The notes: generated from the sequence alone by a model not told the origin. 64,000 bases of DNA from Polynucleobacter sp. MG-27-Goln-C1 (GCF_018881905.1 NZ_JACVPM010000001.1:496001-560000); one strand, 5' to 3'. Positions 22,224 through 32,895 are shown, counted from the first letter of the stretch. Made by a program: numbers and translations.

Positions 22224-23561
22224 TTAGTTGAGCTTGCTGAGTTCTTCGAAGGTAACTGCTTTATCGATCACTTTAGCTTGCGAAGTGAAATACTTAATCA
22301 CGTTGTCCTCTAGCACCAAGTTCTCGATATCTTTGAGGCGGCTTGGATTGCTGTAGAACCAACGCACTACTTCTTTAGGATCTTCGTAAGTAGCTGCTTG
22401 CTCATCAATCTCAGCTTTAATTTGCTCTGCAGTTGCGGCCAAGTTTTGCTGCTTAACCAAGTCGCTCAGAATCAAACCAAGGCGAACACGCTTGAGCGCT
22501 TGCTCGGCAAACATTTCAGCAGGGATCGGTGCATCTTTAGCATTAGGAATACCACGCTGCATCAAGTCTTGGCGTGCAGACTCAACTAAACGCTCTTGTT
22601 CTTGGGCAACCAAAGATTTTGGTGCATCAAGTTCACAAAGGCTGTTGAGCTTATCCATTACTTCGCCTTTTAACAGGGCAGTAATGCGACGTTTTGTTTC
22701 ACGATCCAAATTTTCTTTTACTTCTTCCCGCATCTTCGCAACGCCACCTTCAGTGACGCCCAAAGACAATGCAAAAGCATCATCAACTGCTGGCAGGTGC
22801 GCCCAATTAACTGACTTAACAGTGATGGTGAAATCAGCAGTCTTACCAGCAACATCTTTACCGTGGTAGTCCGCTGGGAAGCTTAATGGGAAAGTCTTGC
22901 TATCACCTGCTTTGAGGCCCAATGTTGCAGCTTCAAATTCTGGGAGCATACGACCTTCACCAAGAACGTATTCAAAGTTCTCGGCTTTACCACCAGCAAA
23001 TTCAACACCATCGATCTTGCCAACGAAGTCGATTACAACCTGGTCGCCAGCTTGAGCGGCTGTGTTTGCACCGCCATCACCATGAGCACCAGCTACGCCG
23101 CGTGGATGGTAATGAACTTGCTGCTTGCGCAGTACATCTAATGCGCGATCAATTTCTGCATCAGAAATGTCAGTTGTGTACTTAGTCACTTCTGCTTTGC
23201 TGAAGTCGCCAATCTTTACTTCTGGCAATACTTCAAAGTAAGCATCAAACACAATTTTGTCTGCGTCTAATTCAGATTTTGGGTCAAGGCGTGGTTGACC
23301 GGCTAATAGAATTTTTTCTTTTTGCGCTAAGTCATAGAACAGCTCAGAAGCTTTATCGAACTGGAGCTCGAAATCCACTTGCATGCCGTATTGCTTTTCA
23401 ACCATGCTCTTAGGCACTTTGCCTGGACGGAAGCCTGGGACTTTCATGGTCTTACCCAATTTAACCAAACGGTCTTCTCTTGCCTTAGCCAAATCGGCAC
23501 GAGCGAACTCTAAGGTCACTTTGCGGTCTAACTGACCTAAATTTTCTATCTGCACAGCCAT
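22224..23561 (-). CDS. tig: Trigger factor
   Basis: Ribosome-bound chaperone with peptidyl-prolyl isomerase activity. The three domains are seen in 445 residues: N-terminal ribosome-binding domain with the signature-like GFRPGKVPKSMVEKQYG, the FKBP domain (about 165-250, GDQVVIDFVGKIDGVEFAGG) and the long helical C-terminal domain. A Gly/Ala-rich insertion (GVAGAHGDGGANTAAQ) just before the FKBP domain is not seen in typical homologues and explains the slightly greater length. It is the first gene of tig-clpP-clpX and follows tRNA-Leu by about 55 bases. Confidence 0.97.
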   Translation of the reverse strand: MAVQIENLGQLDRKVTLEFARADLAKAREDRLVKLGKTMKVPGFRPGKVPKSMVEKQYGMQVDFELQFDKASELFYDLAQKEKILLAGQPRLDPKSELDADKIVFDAYFEVLPEVKIGDFSKAEVTKYTTDISDAEIDRALDVLRKQQVHYHPRGVAGAHGDGGANTAAQAGDQVVIDFVGKIDGVEFAGGKAENFEYVLGEGRMLPEFEAATLGLKAGDSKTFPLSFPADYHGKDVAGKTADFTITVKSVNWAHLPAVDDAFALSLGVTEGGVAKMREEVKENLDRETKRRITALLKGEVMDKLNSLCELDAPKSLVAQEQERLVESARQDLMQRGIPNAKDAPIPAEMFAEQALKRVRLGLILSDLVKQQNLAATAEQIKAEIDEQAATYEDPKEVVRWFYSNPSRLKDIENLVLEDNVIKYFTSQAKVIDKAVTFEELSKLN

Positions 23562-23617
23562 TCTCGTCTCTTAATTGAAAATCGGATATGTGAAGCCCAA
23601 GCCAAGTAGCTATCTTG

Positions 23618-23704
23618 TGGTGCGAGGAGGGGGACTCGAACCCCCACACCATTGCTGGCGTCAGGACCTAAACCTGGTGCGTCTACCAATTTCGCCATCC
23701 TCGC
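23618..23704 (-). tRNA. tRNA-Leu (UAG anticodon)
   Basis: An 87-nt class II tRNA with a long variable arm and encoded CCA. The acceptor GCGAGGA pairs with TCCTCGC. The anticodon loop TTTAGGT gives anticodon TAG, reading CUA. The T-arm is GGGGG-TTCGAGT-CCCCC. It lies immediately upstream of tig on the same strand. Confidence 0.97.
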
Positions 23705-23785
23705 GCGAATTCCGCAAACACTACCGAGCTGAAGCTTCACTCTAAAGACCGTAATTCTACAATGCTTAGCGGTTTTGGAGGATAT

Positions 23786-24289
23786 TTAGGCCTTATAGAG
23801 CAAAGCCACCGCGTGGACTGCAATGCCCTCACCTCTCCCCAAGTGCCCAAGGGATTCATTGGTTTTAGCCTTCAGGTTGACATGGCTTGGCGTGACAGCC
23901 AAATCTGCAGCGATATTGCGGACCATATCAGGCAAAAAGGTAGCTAATTTGGGCTTTTGGCAAATAATCGTCGCATCGACGTTACCCACGTGAAAGCCAG
24001 CAGCCTGAACCTTTTGAAGAGCGGCTCTGAGCAAAATTCGGCTATCCATATCCTTAAACCGGGGATCAGTGTCTGGAAATAGCTGGCCAATGTCATTTAA
24101 ACCAGCAGCGCCTAGCAATGCATCGGTTAATGCATGCAGTAAAGCATCCGCATCGGAATGTCCTAATAGACCTTTGTCGCTGGGGACATGAACGCCGCCT
24201 AATATCAACTTACGATCCGCAACTAGGGCGTGAACGTCGTAACCTTGACCAATACGAAACTGGGGAATTTGAGGAGCGCTTGAAGTCAT
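23786..24289 (-). CDS. ispF: 2-C-methyl-D-erythritol 2,4-cyclodiphosphate synthase
   Basis: Fifth step of the MEP isoprenoid pathway, forming the cyclodiphosphate with release of CMP. The 167 residues include the zinc site [40 protein letters not shown] and the C-terminal [22 protein letters not shown] motif. It lies 27 bases downstream of ispD, the enzyme two steps earlier in the pathway, and the pair is a usual arrangement. Confidence 0.97.
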   Translation of the reverse strand: MTSSAPQIPQFRIGQGYDVHALVADRKLILGGVHVPSDKGLLGHSDADALLHALTDALLGAAGLNDIGQLFPDTDPRFKDMDSRILLRAALQKVQAAGFHVGNVDATIICQKPKLATFLPDMVRNIAADLAVTPSHVNLKAKTNESLGHLGRGEGIAVHAVALLYKA

Positions 24290-24316
24290 TGAGTTGTCGT
24301 TATCTGTTCTGATGGC

Positions 24317-25066
24317 TTATTTACTAGTGGCCTGCAAGATAGTTTGCATCAAATCCCAATCTGCTGGATGGGTTACTTTGAAGTTGCGAGTAGCACCCTC
24401 TATTAATAATGGGCTAGAGCCTGCAAGCTCCATTGCACTTGCTTCATCGGTAATATCGGCCTCTAGTCGAATGCCCTCTTCAATTGCATCATGCAGGCGC
24501 TTTAGACCAAACATCTGGGGTGTTTGGGCTTGCCAAAGATAATCACGAGAAATCGTCTTCATCACTCTATTAGGATTGCCAGCAATTGCCGAGTTGGCAT
24601 CAGACATTTTTAAGGTATCCGCTAAGGGCATGGCCAAGAGACCGCCCTCACCTGCTTGAGTGACAACACGAATCAATTTTTGAATCAGCTCGGAAGAAAT
24701 TCCAGGTCGAGCAGCGTCATGAACTAGAACCCAATCAGTCTCCGGAATACCTGCCTTGAGCATGGCTGCTAGGGTATTTCTGACGGTTTCTTGACGAGTT
24801 GGGCCGCCGCTTGGAAGAAATTGAATCGAGACAGACTTGCTGGAAAGTGAACTCAAGATCGGGTTGTCAATAAATCCAGGACTAACACCAACCCAAACTG
24901 AAGCAATCTCTGGGGTCTGGGCAAAGGCCTCTAATGCATAGGCCAGCATTGGTTTGCCGGCCAATTCCTGAAACTGCTTTGGTAAACCGCCGCCAAGTCT
25001 AGATCCCGTTCCAGCCGTAGGTAACAAGGCGTGACATTGAGGTGAAGATTGATTTGCTGGGTGCAT
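24317..25066 (-). CDS. ispD: 2-C-methyl-D-erythritol 4-phosphate cytidylyltransferase
   Basis: Transfers CMP to methylerythritol phosphate in the MEP pathway. The nucleotide-binding motif reads ALLPTAGTGSRLGGGLPKQF; HDAARPGIS and the C-terminal ITDEASAMELAG are also typical. The frame is open upstream to 25129, which would overlap mfd. The ATG at 25066 (MHPANQSSPQ) leaves 23 bases to the divergent mfd start and places the cytidylyl motif about 10 residues in, as usual, so I prefer it. About 249 residues. Confidence 0.95.
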   Translation of the reverse strand: MHPANQSSPQCHALLPTAGTGSRLGGGLPKQFQELAGKPMLAYALEAFAQTPEIASVWVGVSPGFIDNPILSSLSSKSVSIQFLPSGGPTRQETVRNTLAAMLKAGIPETDWVLVHDAARPGISSELIQKLIRVVTQAGEGGLLAMPLADTLKMSDANSAIAGNPNRVMKTISRDYLWQAQTPQMFGLKRLHDAIEEGIRLEADITDEASAMELAGSSPLLIEGATRNFKVTHPADWDLMQTILQATSK

Positions 25067-25089
25067 ACCTGATTCTATAATGAGCGGAG

Positions 25090-28000
25090 ATGTCTGATGC
25101 ATTAAAACTAGCACCCCCCATACCCGCACCCCGGGCTGGGCAGCGCTTTACCTTTTCAGGGCTAGTTGGCTCATCAGATGCCGCATTAATAGCCCAATCC
25201 GCATTGCGGTACCGATCTGAATTCTCAGTCATGGTTATTTTCTGCGCTCAGGCGCAGGAAGCCCAGCGTCTTCTTGAAGAGATTCCGGCTTTTGCCCCAC
25301 AGCTCAAAACACGCCTACTGCCCGATTGGGAAATTCTGCCGTATGACCATTTCTCACCTCATCAGGATTTGGTCTCGGAACGCTTGGCGACGCTCTATGA
25401 ATTACTCAACGGCAGTTGTGACATTGTCTTGGTTCCTATCACCACGGCTCTACAACGACTCGGTCCACCAAACTTTTTGTCTGGTCACACCTTCTTTTTT
25501 AGACAAGGTGACAAACTCAATGAGGCTGCGCTAAAACTTCAGCTGCAACAAGCTGGTTACGATCCCGTCAGCGCAGTAATGCGTCCAGGTGAATACAGTA
25601 TTCGTGGTGGACTAATTGATTTATTTCCAATGGGCTCCAGCCTGCCATATCGCTTGGACCTCTTTGGTGATGAAATTGAGCAAATTCGCGCTTTTGATCC
25701 TGATACCCAGCGCAGTCTCTATCCAGTTAAAGAAGTTCGCCTATTACCGGGCCATGAGTTTCCATTTGACGATGCTTCACGTACCGCCTTTCGCGGCAGA
25801 TGGCGCGAAGTATTTGAAGGGGATCCAACGCGTTGCTCAATTTATAAAGATGCCAACCTCGGGATTCCGAGTGCGGGTATTGAATCCTATCTACCCCTCT
25901 TCTTTGAAGAGTCATCGACAGTCTTTGATTACTTCCCTCGCTCAGGTGATCCAGTATGGATAGTCAGTATCGGTGATGTTGAAGAATCTATTAAGGGCTT
26001 TTGGAAAGATACGCTTTCTAGATATGAATTCTTAAAGCATGATCTTGATCGCCCTATTCTTCCGCCGGCAGAGTTATTCCTAGATGTCGATCAATTCTTT
26101 ACAGCAGCTAAACCTAATGCGCGTTTGGCAATGGATAAAGAGGCAGATAAAGAATCAAAAGCCGCTCCACAATTTTTAGCTGTTCCTGATTTAGCGGTGC
26201 ATCGTCGCGATGCCGATCCGATGAATCGTTTGCGCGCTTTGATTTCTCAAGAAAAGGTGCGCGTACTCATTTGTAGTGATAGCAATGGGCGTAAAGAATC
26301 CATTCGCCAACTCTTTGAAGAGAGTAATTCAGTTGCCGGACAGAATGGCAAACCTCTCTATCCCTTAAAGCCAGAAGGCTTTGAAGGTATTGCTGACTTT
26401 ATTAAGAGTGATGCCCTATTTGGCTTGGTCACAGCGCAACTCTTTAATGGATTTACTTGGCCCGCTGAAAACCTCATCGTTGTTACCGAGGCTGAGCTCT
26501 TCACTACCACCGCACGTCAACGACGCAAGGGTAAAGAAACTGAGAGCGCCGATCCAGATATGCTCTTTAAGGATTTATCTGAGCTCAAGATCGGCGATCC
26601 CGTTGTTCACTCAGATCATGGCATTGGTCGCTATCAAGGTTTGGTGCTACTCAATTTGGCACCACCCAAAGAAGAGCCCATTTTCGAAGAGTTCCTGCAC
26701 TTGGTTTATGCCAAGGATGCAACTCTTTACGTACCAGTGCAACAACTTCAAATGGTGACCCGCTATGCAGGATCGGATCCTGACTCAGCACCGCTGCATC
26801 AATTAGGTTCTGGCCAGTGGGATAAAGCAAGACGTAAAGCTGCACAACAAATTCGGGATACCGCTGCTGAACTGCTCAGTCTATATGCAGCCAGAGCCAT
26901 TCGCAAAGGCCATGCTTTTGAATTCTCGGCACATGATTACGCAGCCTTTGCCGAAAGCTTTGGCTTTGAAGAAACACCTGATCAAGCAAATGCGATTGCC
27001 GCAGTTATTGGTGATATGACCAGCGGTACACCGATGGATCGACTGGTATGTGGTGATGTGGGCTTCGGTAAGACCGAGGTGGCACTCCGCGCCAGCTTTG
27101 TTGCGGTGATGGGTGGCAAACAAGTTGCTATCTTGGCGCCAACTACCCTACTCGCAGAACAGCATGTCGCAACCTGGAAAGATCGTTTTGCCGATTGGCC
27201 TGTGCGCATTGTTGAGCTCTCGCGCTTTAAAACTACCAAAGAAATTAATGCGGCACTAGAGGCAATCGCTAAAGGTGAAGCTGACATCATCATTGGCACA
27301 CATAAGCTTCTTTCAAAAGAAACTCAGTTTGCTAATTTAGGCTTGGTTATCGTCGATGAGGAGCATCGCTTTGGTGTTCGCCAAAAAGATGCGCTCAAAG
27401 CATTGCGTGCTGAAGTAGATATTCTGACCCTGACTGCTACACCAATTCCAAGAACTCTTGGTATGGCAATGGAAGGCTTGCGTGAGTTCTCGATTATTGC
27501 AACAGCACCTCAGAAGCGTTTGGCTATCAAAACATTTGTGAGGCGTGAAGGTGATGGCGTTATTCGTGAGGCCGTGCTTCGGGAGATTAAGCGTGGCGGA
27601 CAGGTTTACTTCCTGCATAACGAAGTTGAAACTATTCAAAACCGTAAGCATGCCTTGCAAGAGCTTATTCCAGAGGCCCGCATCAGCGTTGCGCACGGTC
27701 AAATGCATGAACGTGAACTTGAATCAGTCATGCGTGAATTTGTGACTCAACGCACCAACATTTTGTTATGCACCACTATTATTGAAACAGGTATTGACGT
27801 TCCAACTGCTAACACCATCATCATGCATCGCGCAGACAAGTTTGGATTAGCGCAGTTGCATCAATTGCGCGGTCGTGTTGGGCGCTCTCATCACCAAGCC
27901 TATGCCTATTTGCTAGTGCCGGACCCTGAGGCGCTCAGTAAGCAAGCGCAACTGCGTTTAAATGCGATTCAAGCTATGGAGGAACTAGGATCTGGTTTCT

Positions 28001-28644
28001 ATTTAGCAATGCATGATTTAGAAATCCGCGGCGCGGGTGAGGTTCTGGGTGATAAACAATCCGGTGAAATTCATGAAATTGGATTTCAGCTGTATACCGA
28101 GATGCTCAATCGCGCAGTGAAATCATTACGTAGCGGTAAAGAGCCGGATCTACTATCACCCCTGCAGGCGACTACCGATGTCAATCTTGGTGTACCCGCC
28201 CTCTTCCCAAATGACTATTGCCCCGATGTTCATGAACGACTCTCCATGTACAAACGCTTCGCTGGTACAAATGATTTCTCTGAACTCATGGGATTACGAG
28301 AAGAATTGGTAGATCGCTATGGCGATTTGCCCGACCAAGCTAAATCACTCTATGAGACCCATCGATTACGCTTAGAAATGGCTGGCTTTGGAATCAAGAA
28401 GATTGATGCTAGCCCAGCATCCATTCAAATTCAGTTCATACCCAATCCTCCGATTGACCCGATGAAGATCATTCAATTGATTCAGTCATCTAAATACATA
28501 CAACTCAATGGGCAAGATAAGTTAAAAATTCTCCCCCAAAAAGAGAAAGATTTTGAGAAACTAGAGCAACGTCTAGACCATATCCGGAAAATTCTCAGAA
28601 GTCTCAATGAATCTGCCATGCTCAACACTGTTCAAGCAAAATAA
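25090..28644 (+). CDS. mfd: Transcription-repair coupling factor Mfd
   Basis: DNA translocase that removes RNA polymerase stalled at lesions and recruits UvrA. The 1184 residues run in family order: UvrB-like N-terminal region (DWEILPYDHFSPHQDLVSERL), RNA-polymerase-interacting domain (GDPVVHSDHGIGRYQGL), RecG-like helicase motifs (GDVGFGKTEVALRA, VIVDEEHRFGVRQK, LTATPIPRTL, QLRGRVGRS) and the C-terminal TRCF domain (PDVHERLSMYKRF). It is divergent from ispD and followed by serB after 20 bases. Confidence 0.98.
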   Translation: MSDALKLAPPIPAPRAGQRFTFSGLVGSSDAALIAQSALRYRSEFSVMVIFCAQAQEAQRLLEEIPAFAPQLKTRLLPDWEILPYDHFSPHQDLVSERLATLYELLNGSCDIVLVPITTALQRLGPPNFLSGHTFFFRQGDKLNEAALKLQLQQAGYDPVSAVMRPGEYSIRGGLIDLFPMGSSLPYRLDLFGDEIEQIRAFDPDTQRSLYPVKEVRLLPGHEFPFDDASRTAFRGRWREVFEGDPTRCSIYKDANLGIPSAGIESYLPLFFEESSTVFDYFPRSGDPVWIVSIGDVEESIKGFWKDTLSRYEFLKHDLDRPILPPAELFLDVDQFFTAAKPNARLAMDKEADKESKAAPQFLAVPDLAVHRRDADPMNRLRALISQEKVRVLICSDSNGRKESIRQLFEESNSVAGQNGKPLYPLKPEGFEGIADFIKSDALFGLVTAQLFNGFTWPAENLIVVTEAELFTTTARQRRKGKETESADPDMLFKDLSELKIGDPVVHSDHGIGRYQGLVLLNLAPPKEEPIFEEFLHLVYAKDATLYVPVQQLQMVTRYAGSDPDSAPLHQLGSGQWDKARRKAAQQIRDTAAELLSLYAARAIRKGHAFEFSAHDYAAFAESFGFEETPDQANAIAAVIGDMTSGTPMDRLVCGDVGFGKTEVALRASFVAVMGGKQVAILAPTTLLAEQHVATWKDRFADWPVRIVELSRFKTTKEINAALEAIAKGEADIIIGTHKLLSKETQFANLGLVIVDEEHRFGVRQKDALKALRAEVDILTLTATPIPRTLGMAMEGLREFSIIATAPQKRLAIKTFVRREGDGVIREAVLREIKRGGQVYFLHNEVETIQNRKHALQELIPEARISVAHGQMHERELESVMREFVTQRTNILLCTTIIETGIDVPTANTIIMHRADKFGLAQLHQLRGRVGRSHHQAYAYLLVPDPEALSKQAQLRLNAIQAMEELGSGFYLAMHDLEIRGAGEVLGDKQSGEIHEIGFQLYTEMLNRAVKSLRSGKEPDLLSPLQATTDVNLGVPALFPNDYCPDVHERLSMYKRFAGTNDFSELMGLREELVDRYGDLPDQAKSLYETHRLRLEMAGFGIKKIDASPASIQIQFIPNPPIDPMKIIQLIQSSKYIQLNGQDKLKILPQKEKDFEKLEQRLDHIRKILRSLNESAMLNTVQAK

Positions 28645-28664
28645 TTACCGATCGTTAATCGCCC

Positions 28665-29555
28665 ATGTCTAATCACCTTACTCTTGTAGCGCTTGCTAAC
28701 TCCCCAATCACTTCGCAATTAAATGCTGCATTGATTGCACATGCGAAAGTCTTGGGTATTGAGATTACAAACAGCAGCAAAGAACAAGATCATTTGAAAT
28801 ATTTCACTACCCACTGGACTTGCTCCCAAGCCCTGCTGCCGGAAGCAAGGGTTGCCATGCGTGATATTGCTGCTGCACACGATGCAGATTTAGCTTTTCT
28901 TTCACCAGGGTTTAATCCAAGCGATGTGAAGGTCCTGGCAATGGATATGGACTCGACCCTGATCAATATCGAGTGCATTGATGAGATTGCAGACTTCACA
29001 GGCAAGAAAGCTGCCGTTTCAGAAATCACTGAGGCCACTATGCGTGGTGAAATTAAAGACTTTAAAGAAAGCTTGCGCAGACGTGTAGCCCTCCTAGAAG
29101 GTGTATCTGCTGATGTATTGGATTCGGTCTACCGTGAACGTTTGCGACCTAACCCTGGTGCCGCTGAATTACTAGCCGGGGCAAACGCTAAGGGCTTGTT
29201 CACCCTGCTAGTTTCTGGGGGCTTTACTTTCTTTACCCATAAGCTCCAGCAAGAGCTCGGCTTCAAGCAAACCCAAGCCAATACTTTAGAAATCATTGAC
29301 GGCAAGCTAACCGGAAAAGTCATTGGCGATATCGTTGATGGCGCAGCGAAGAATGCATATCTAGAGCAAGCCTGCGCATTAATGAATTGCAAAAAAGGCA
29401 ACTCCATCACCATGGGTGATGGATCAAACGACCTGCCAATGATGCATGGCTCCGGAATCAGTATTGCCTATAAAGCAAAACCGATCGTCAAAGAAAAAGC
29501 CGACGCGGCTTTTGACCGAGTCGGCTTGGATGCTGCTTTACTGCTCATTGCCTAA
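28665..29555 (+). CDS. serB: Phosphoserine phosphatase
   Basis: Last step of serine biosynthesis, a HAD-family phosphatase. In 296 residues the catalytic motif I DMDSTLI places the nucleophile at D94 and the acid/base at D96. Motif II (LLVSGGFTFF) and motifs III/IV (VGDGSNDLPM appears as MGDGSNDLPMM) follow. The N-terminal 80 residues resemble the ACT-like extension of proteobacterial SerB. It starts 20 bases after mfd and is probably co-transcribed. It converges on the thiolase gene without an obvious terminator. Confidence 0.96.
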   Translation: MSNHLTLVALANSPITSQLNAALIAHAKVLGIEITNSSKEQDHLKYFTTHWTCSQALLPEARVAMRDIAAAHDADLAFLSPGFNPSDVKVLAMDMDSTLINIECIDEIADFTGKKAAVSEITEATMRGEIKDFKESLRRRVALLEGVSADVLDSVYRERLRPNPGAAELLAGANAKGLFTLLVSGGFTFFTHKLQQELGFKQTQANTLEIIDGKLTGKVIGDIVDGAAKNAYLEQACALMNCKKGNSITMGDGSNDLPMMHGSGISIAYKAKPIVKEKADAAFDRVGLDAALLLIA

Positions 29556-29593
29556 CGTACTTAGATTAGGCTATAGCAGCAAATGAGCGCTGA

Positions 29594-30778
29594 TTACAGG
29601 CGCTCAAAAATAGTTGCGATACCTTGACCACCACCAATACACATTGTTACCAAAGCATATTTGCCTTGAACACGGTGCAGTTCATGAATAGCCTTAGTAG
29701 CAATCGCGGCACCAGAGCAGCCGATTGGATGACCCAATGCAATCGCGCCACCATTGACGTTTGTCTTGGCTGGATCTAAACCCAAACCTTTAGTCACCGC
29801 CAAAGCTTGTGCAGCAAACGCTTCATTGGATTCAATCACATCAATTTGATCTAATTTCAGGCCAGCACGCTCCAGAGCAATCTTAGTTGCCGGGATTGGG
29901 CCTTCACCCATGATGTGGTTAGGTACACCAGCAACAGCGTAAGAAACCAAGCGAGCGATTGGCTTATGACCGGCCTTCTTGGCCGCTTCAGCTTCAGCCA
30001 ATACAAAGAATGCTGCGCCATCATTAATACCCGATGCATTACCAGCAGTAACGCTACCGCCCTCTTTTTTGAAGACTGCTTTCATCTTCGCCAAAGTTTC
30101 CATAGTGGTTTCTGGCTTGCAATGTTCGTCAGTATCAAACACAACATCACCCTTACGAGTTTTGATAGTGATTGGAACGATTTGAGATTTAAAGCGACCC
30201 TCTTTGATTGCATGCGCTGCACGACGATGTGATTCCACTGCGAGAGCATCTTGCTCTTCACGTGTCAGCTTCCATTTTTCAACGAGGTTCTCTGCAGTAA
30301 CCCCCATATGACCAACACCAAATGGATCCGTCAATACAGAAACCATCAAGTCGATCATTTTGGTATCACCCATACGTGCACCGCTGCGCATTGCTGGTGA
30401 ACCGTACATACCGCGTGACATCACTTCTACACCACCACCGATGCCGTAATCGCAGTCACCCAACATAATTTGCTGGGCAGTAGTGACAATCGCTTGCAAG
30501 CCTGAGCTGCATAAACGGTTTAAAGCCATCGCAACCGATTCCATTGGCAGACCAGCTTGGATAGAAGCTACACGAGCCACATAGGCGTAACGGTTATCTG
30601 TAGGAATAGTATTTCCAACAGTAATGTAATTAATTAATGCTGGATCTACGCCAGAGCGAGCAACCGCTTCTTTCATCACAATGCCGCCGAGCTCAGATGG
30701 CTCTAGGCTACTGAGTGATCCATTGAAAGTACCAATTGCTGAACGTACAGCACTTAAAACGACGACATCACGACTCAT
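29594..30778 (-). CDS. bktB: BktB/PhaA-type beta-ketothiolase (acetyl-CoA acetyltransferase)
   Basis: Condenses two acyl-CoA units (acetyl-CoA, possibly with propionyl-CoA) or cleaves 3-ketoacyl-CoA. The 394 residues carry the acylation Cys C90 (LNRLCSSGLQ), H350 (GHPIGCSG) and C380 (TMCIGGGQG). The wording RVQGKYALVTMCIGGGQGIA resembles BktB of Cupriavidus, as I recall that protein, more than PhaA. It is the last gene after phaC-phaB-phaR-rimO, consistent with supply of precursors for polyhydroxyalkanoate. A 79-base gap from rimO leaves room for its own promoter. Substrate range cannot be told from sequence. Confidence 0.85.
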   Translation of the reverse strand: MSRDVVVLSAVRSAIGTFNGSLSSLEPSELGGIVMKEAVARSGVDPALINYITVGNTIPTDNRYAYVARVASIQAGLPMESVAMALNRLCSSGLQAIVTTAQQIMLGDCDYGIGGGVEVMSRGMYGSPAMRSGARMGDTKMIDLMVSVLTDPFGVGHMGVTAENLVEKWKLTREEQDALAVESHRRAAHAIKEGRFKSQIVPITIKTRKGDVVFDTDEHCKPETTMETLAKMKAVFKKEGGSVTAGNASGINDGAAFFVLAEAEAAKKAGHKPIARLVSYAVAGVPNHIMGEGPIPATKIALERAGLKLDQIDVIESNEAFAAQALAVTKGLGLDPAKTNVNGGAIALGHPIGCSGAAIATKAIHELHRVQGKYALVTMCIGGGQGIATIFERL

Positions 30779-30857
30779 AACAATCCCCTTTACGGTACCT
30801 AATTAGGCAAAAGAATGACCACAACAACAGGCCAAAACACTATTTTTATTCCAATAG

Positions 30858-32216
30858 TCAAGTTTCGGCTATTAGGTCATGCCCTTGGGAGCTAATCACC
30901 GTTACTTTGATGATTTCGCCAGCACGATAGCGCTTAGAAGGCTTGCTGGGAGGCAAAACCCTCACCAAACCATCAATTTCAGGGGCATCACCGATAGTTC
31001 GGCCAATTCCACCCGATTCGTCCACACGGTCAATAATGACCTGAAGACGTTTACCGATTTTCTTAGCAAGCCGTTTAGTCGAAATTTCTTCAGCCTTGGC
31101 CATAAAGCGGGCTCGGCGATCTTCACGTAAGGCTTCCGGAACTGGGTTATCCAAGGCATTGGCAGTTGCACCATCAACCGGTGAATAAGCAAAACAGCCA
31201 GCGCGATCTATTTGAGCCTCATCAAGGAAGTTCAAAAGATACTCAAACTCTTCTTCGGTTTCGCCTGGAAAGCCTGCAATAAAAGTACTGCGGATTACTA
31301 AGTCCGGACAAGCAGCACGCCATGCTTGAATTCGCTCGATATTCTTTTCTCCACTCGCAGGACGTTTCATGCGCTTGAGCACATCCGGATGTGCGTGTTG
31401 CAAAGGAATATCTAGATAAGGAAGTACGCCATAGCCATGATCAGAAAACTCAGCCATTAAGGGCAGAACATCATCAACATGTGGATAGGGATAAACGTAA
31501 TGCAGGCGAACCCATGCTTGGTGCTCTCTCGCGATTTGATTTAAAGCATTTACCAAATCAAACATGCGCGTCTTGACCGGTTTGCCATCCCAAAAGCCGG
31601 TGCGATATTGAATATCAACACCGTAGGCACTCGTGTCCTGAGAAACAACCAATAATTCTTTTACGCCGGACTCAAATAATTTTTTTGCCTCTAGCAGCAC
31701 TTCGCCAATGGGGCGTGAAACAAGGTCGCCACGCATGCTTGGAATAATGCAGAAGGTACAACGGTGATTACAGCCTTCAGAGATCTTGAGATAAGCGTAA
31801 TGCTTTGGCGTGAGCTTGACGCCAATCGGCGGCAGTAAATCGGTAAAGGGATCATGCGGTTTTGGCAGATGCAGATGAATCGCCTGCATCACCTCTTGAG
31901 TGGCATGTGGGCCTGTTACCGCAAGGACTTTAGGGTGGATACTCTGAATGAGATCACTACCATCAGCATTTTTACGGGCACCGAGACAGCCCGTAACAAT
32001 CACCTTGCCATTCTGGGACAAGGCTTCACCAATTGCGGCAAGACTCTCCTCTACAGCAGAGTCAATGAAGCCACAGGTATTCACAACTACGAGATCGGCA
32101 CCAGAATAATCCTTGGCAGTCTCATATCCCTCAGCGCTTAATTGGGTGAGGATGAGTTCAGAATCCACCAGAGCCTTGGGGCAGCCCAAGGAAACAAAAC
32201 CAACTTTACCTGCCAC
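30858..32216 (-). CDS. rimO: Ribosomal protein uS12 methylthiotransferase
   Basis: Radical-SAM enzyme that methylthiolates Asp of ribosomal protein S12. The 452 residues have the UPF0004 domain with [12 protein letters not shown] and further Cys residues in VVNTCGFID and GCLGAR, the radical-SAM motif [15 protein letters not shown], and a C-terminal TRAM domain. SLGCPK rather than TYGCQM separates it from MiaB. Its start lies 2 bases after the phaR stop, so it is translationally linked to the PHA genes although functionally unrelated. Confidence 0.96.
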   Translation of the reverse strand: MAGKVGFVSLGCPKALVDSELILTQLSAEGYETAKDYSGADLVVVNTCGFIDSAVEESLAAIGEALSQNGKVIVTGCLGARKNADGSDLIQSIHPKVLAVTGPHATQEVMQAIHLHLPKPHDPFTDLLPPIGVKLTPKHYAYLKISEGCNHRCTFCIIPSMRGDLVSRPIGEVLLEAKKLFESGVKELLVVSQDTSAYGVDIQYRTGFWDGKPVKTRMFDLVNALNQIAREHQAWVRLHYVYPYPHVDDVLPLMAEFSDHGYGVLPYLDIPLQHAHPDVLKRMKRPASGEKNIERIQAWRAACPDLVIRSTFIAGFPGETEEEFEYLLNFLDEAQIDRAGCFAYSPVDGATANALDNPVPEALREDRRARFMAKAEEISTKRLAKKIGKRLQVIIDRVDESGGIGRTIGDAPEIDGLVRVLPPSKPSKRYRAGEIIKVTVISSQGHDLIAET

Positions 32217-32218
32217 AA

Positions 32219-32779
32219 CTATTCTTTTTCTGTTGGGTTAGGTTGACCTGGAAATGGGAAGCTACTAAATATCGTTGGGGAATTTTGCATTTGCTCTTGC
32301 ATCTTCACAAATAGATCTTTGCTTTGCTCCATGTAGTTACCCATCAAACCCTGCATCATTGGGTTTTGCAGATTCATCATCTTAGCCCATGCTTCAGGAG
32401 TGCTGCCTGCACCCAAGCCCTGTGTTTGATCACCCAACTTATTGTGGATATCCACAAAAGATTGCATGGTCTTTTCAAGATAGCTACCCATCAAACCTTG
32501 CATGGAGTTTCCATAGAAGCGAATGATTTGAGAGAGCATTTGAGTGGAAAATACCGGCGCTCCGCCAGCCTCTTCTTCCAAAATAATTTGTAGCAAGATA
32601 TTGCGTGTTAAGTCATCTTCAGTTTTTGCATCCACAACGCTAAAAGCATCGCCAGCCATCACTAAATTTTTGATATCAGCCAGCGTGACATAAGTGCTGG
32701 TTTGGGTGTCGTATAAACGACGATTGGGATACTTCTTAATCAAGCGGCTATCGCCTGCTTTTTTGGAACGTGTGGCCAT
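32219..32779 (-). CDS. phaR: Polyhydroxyalkanoate synthesis repressor PhaR
   Basis: DNA- and granule-binding regulator that represses phasin and PHA genes until polymer appears. The N-terminal PHB/PHA accumulation regulator DNA-binding domain is clear: [21 protein letters not shown], then a second repeat with [16 protein letters not shown]. The frame is open to 32809, but the ATG at 32779 (MATRSKK) has AGGA at suitable spacing and is preferred, giving 186 residues. It lies between phaB and rimO. No phasin gene is seen in the window. Confidence 0.93.
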   Translation of the reverse strand: MATRSKKAGDSRLIKKYPNRRLYDTQTSTYVTLADIKNLVMAGDAFSVVDAKTEDDLTRNILLQIILEEEAGGAPVFSTQMLSQIIRFYGNSMQGLMGSYLEKTMQSFVDIHNKLGDQTQGLGAGSTPEAWAKMMNLQNPMMQGLMGNYMEQSKDLFVKMQEQMQNSPTIFSSFPFPGQPNPTEKE

Positions 32780-32895
32780 GTAATTTTTTCCTAACTCTCG
32801 GCACTGCAATGCAACATCGGCATAGTTTATCCCTAGTTTGACCTGAAGGTAAATATGCCGATGAGCAGACCACTAAAACTGCATTTTTAAGGTGT

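Noticed and set aside
23546..23740. 64-codon minus-strand frame over tRNA-Leu
   Set aside because: Covers a complete tRNA-Leu gene and the start of tig; spurious.
32443..32456. Palindrome TGTGGATATCCACA resembling two overlapping DnaA boxes
   Set aside because: Lies inside phaR codons for a conserved segment; each half is only an 8/9 match and there is no AT-rich or intergenic context.
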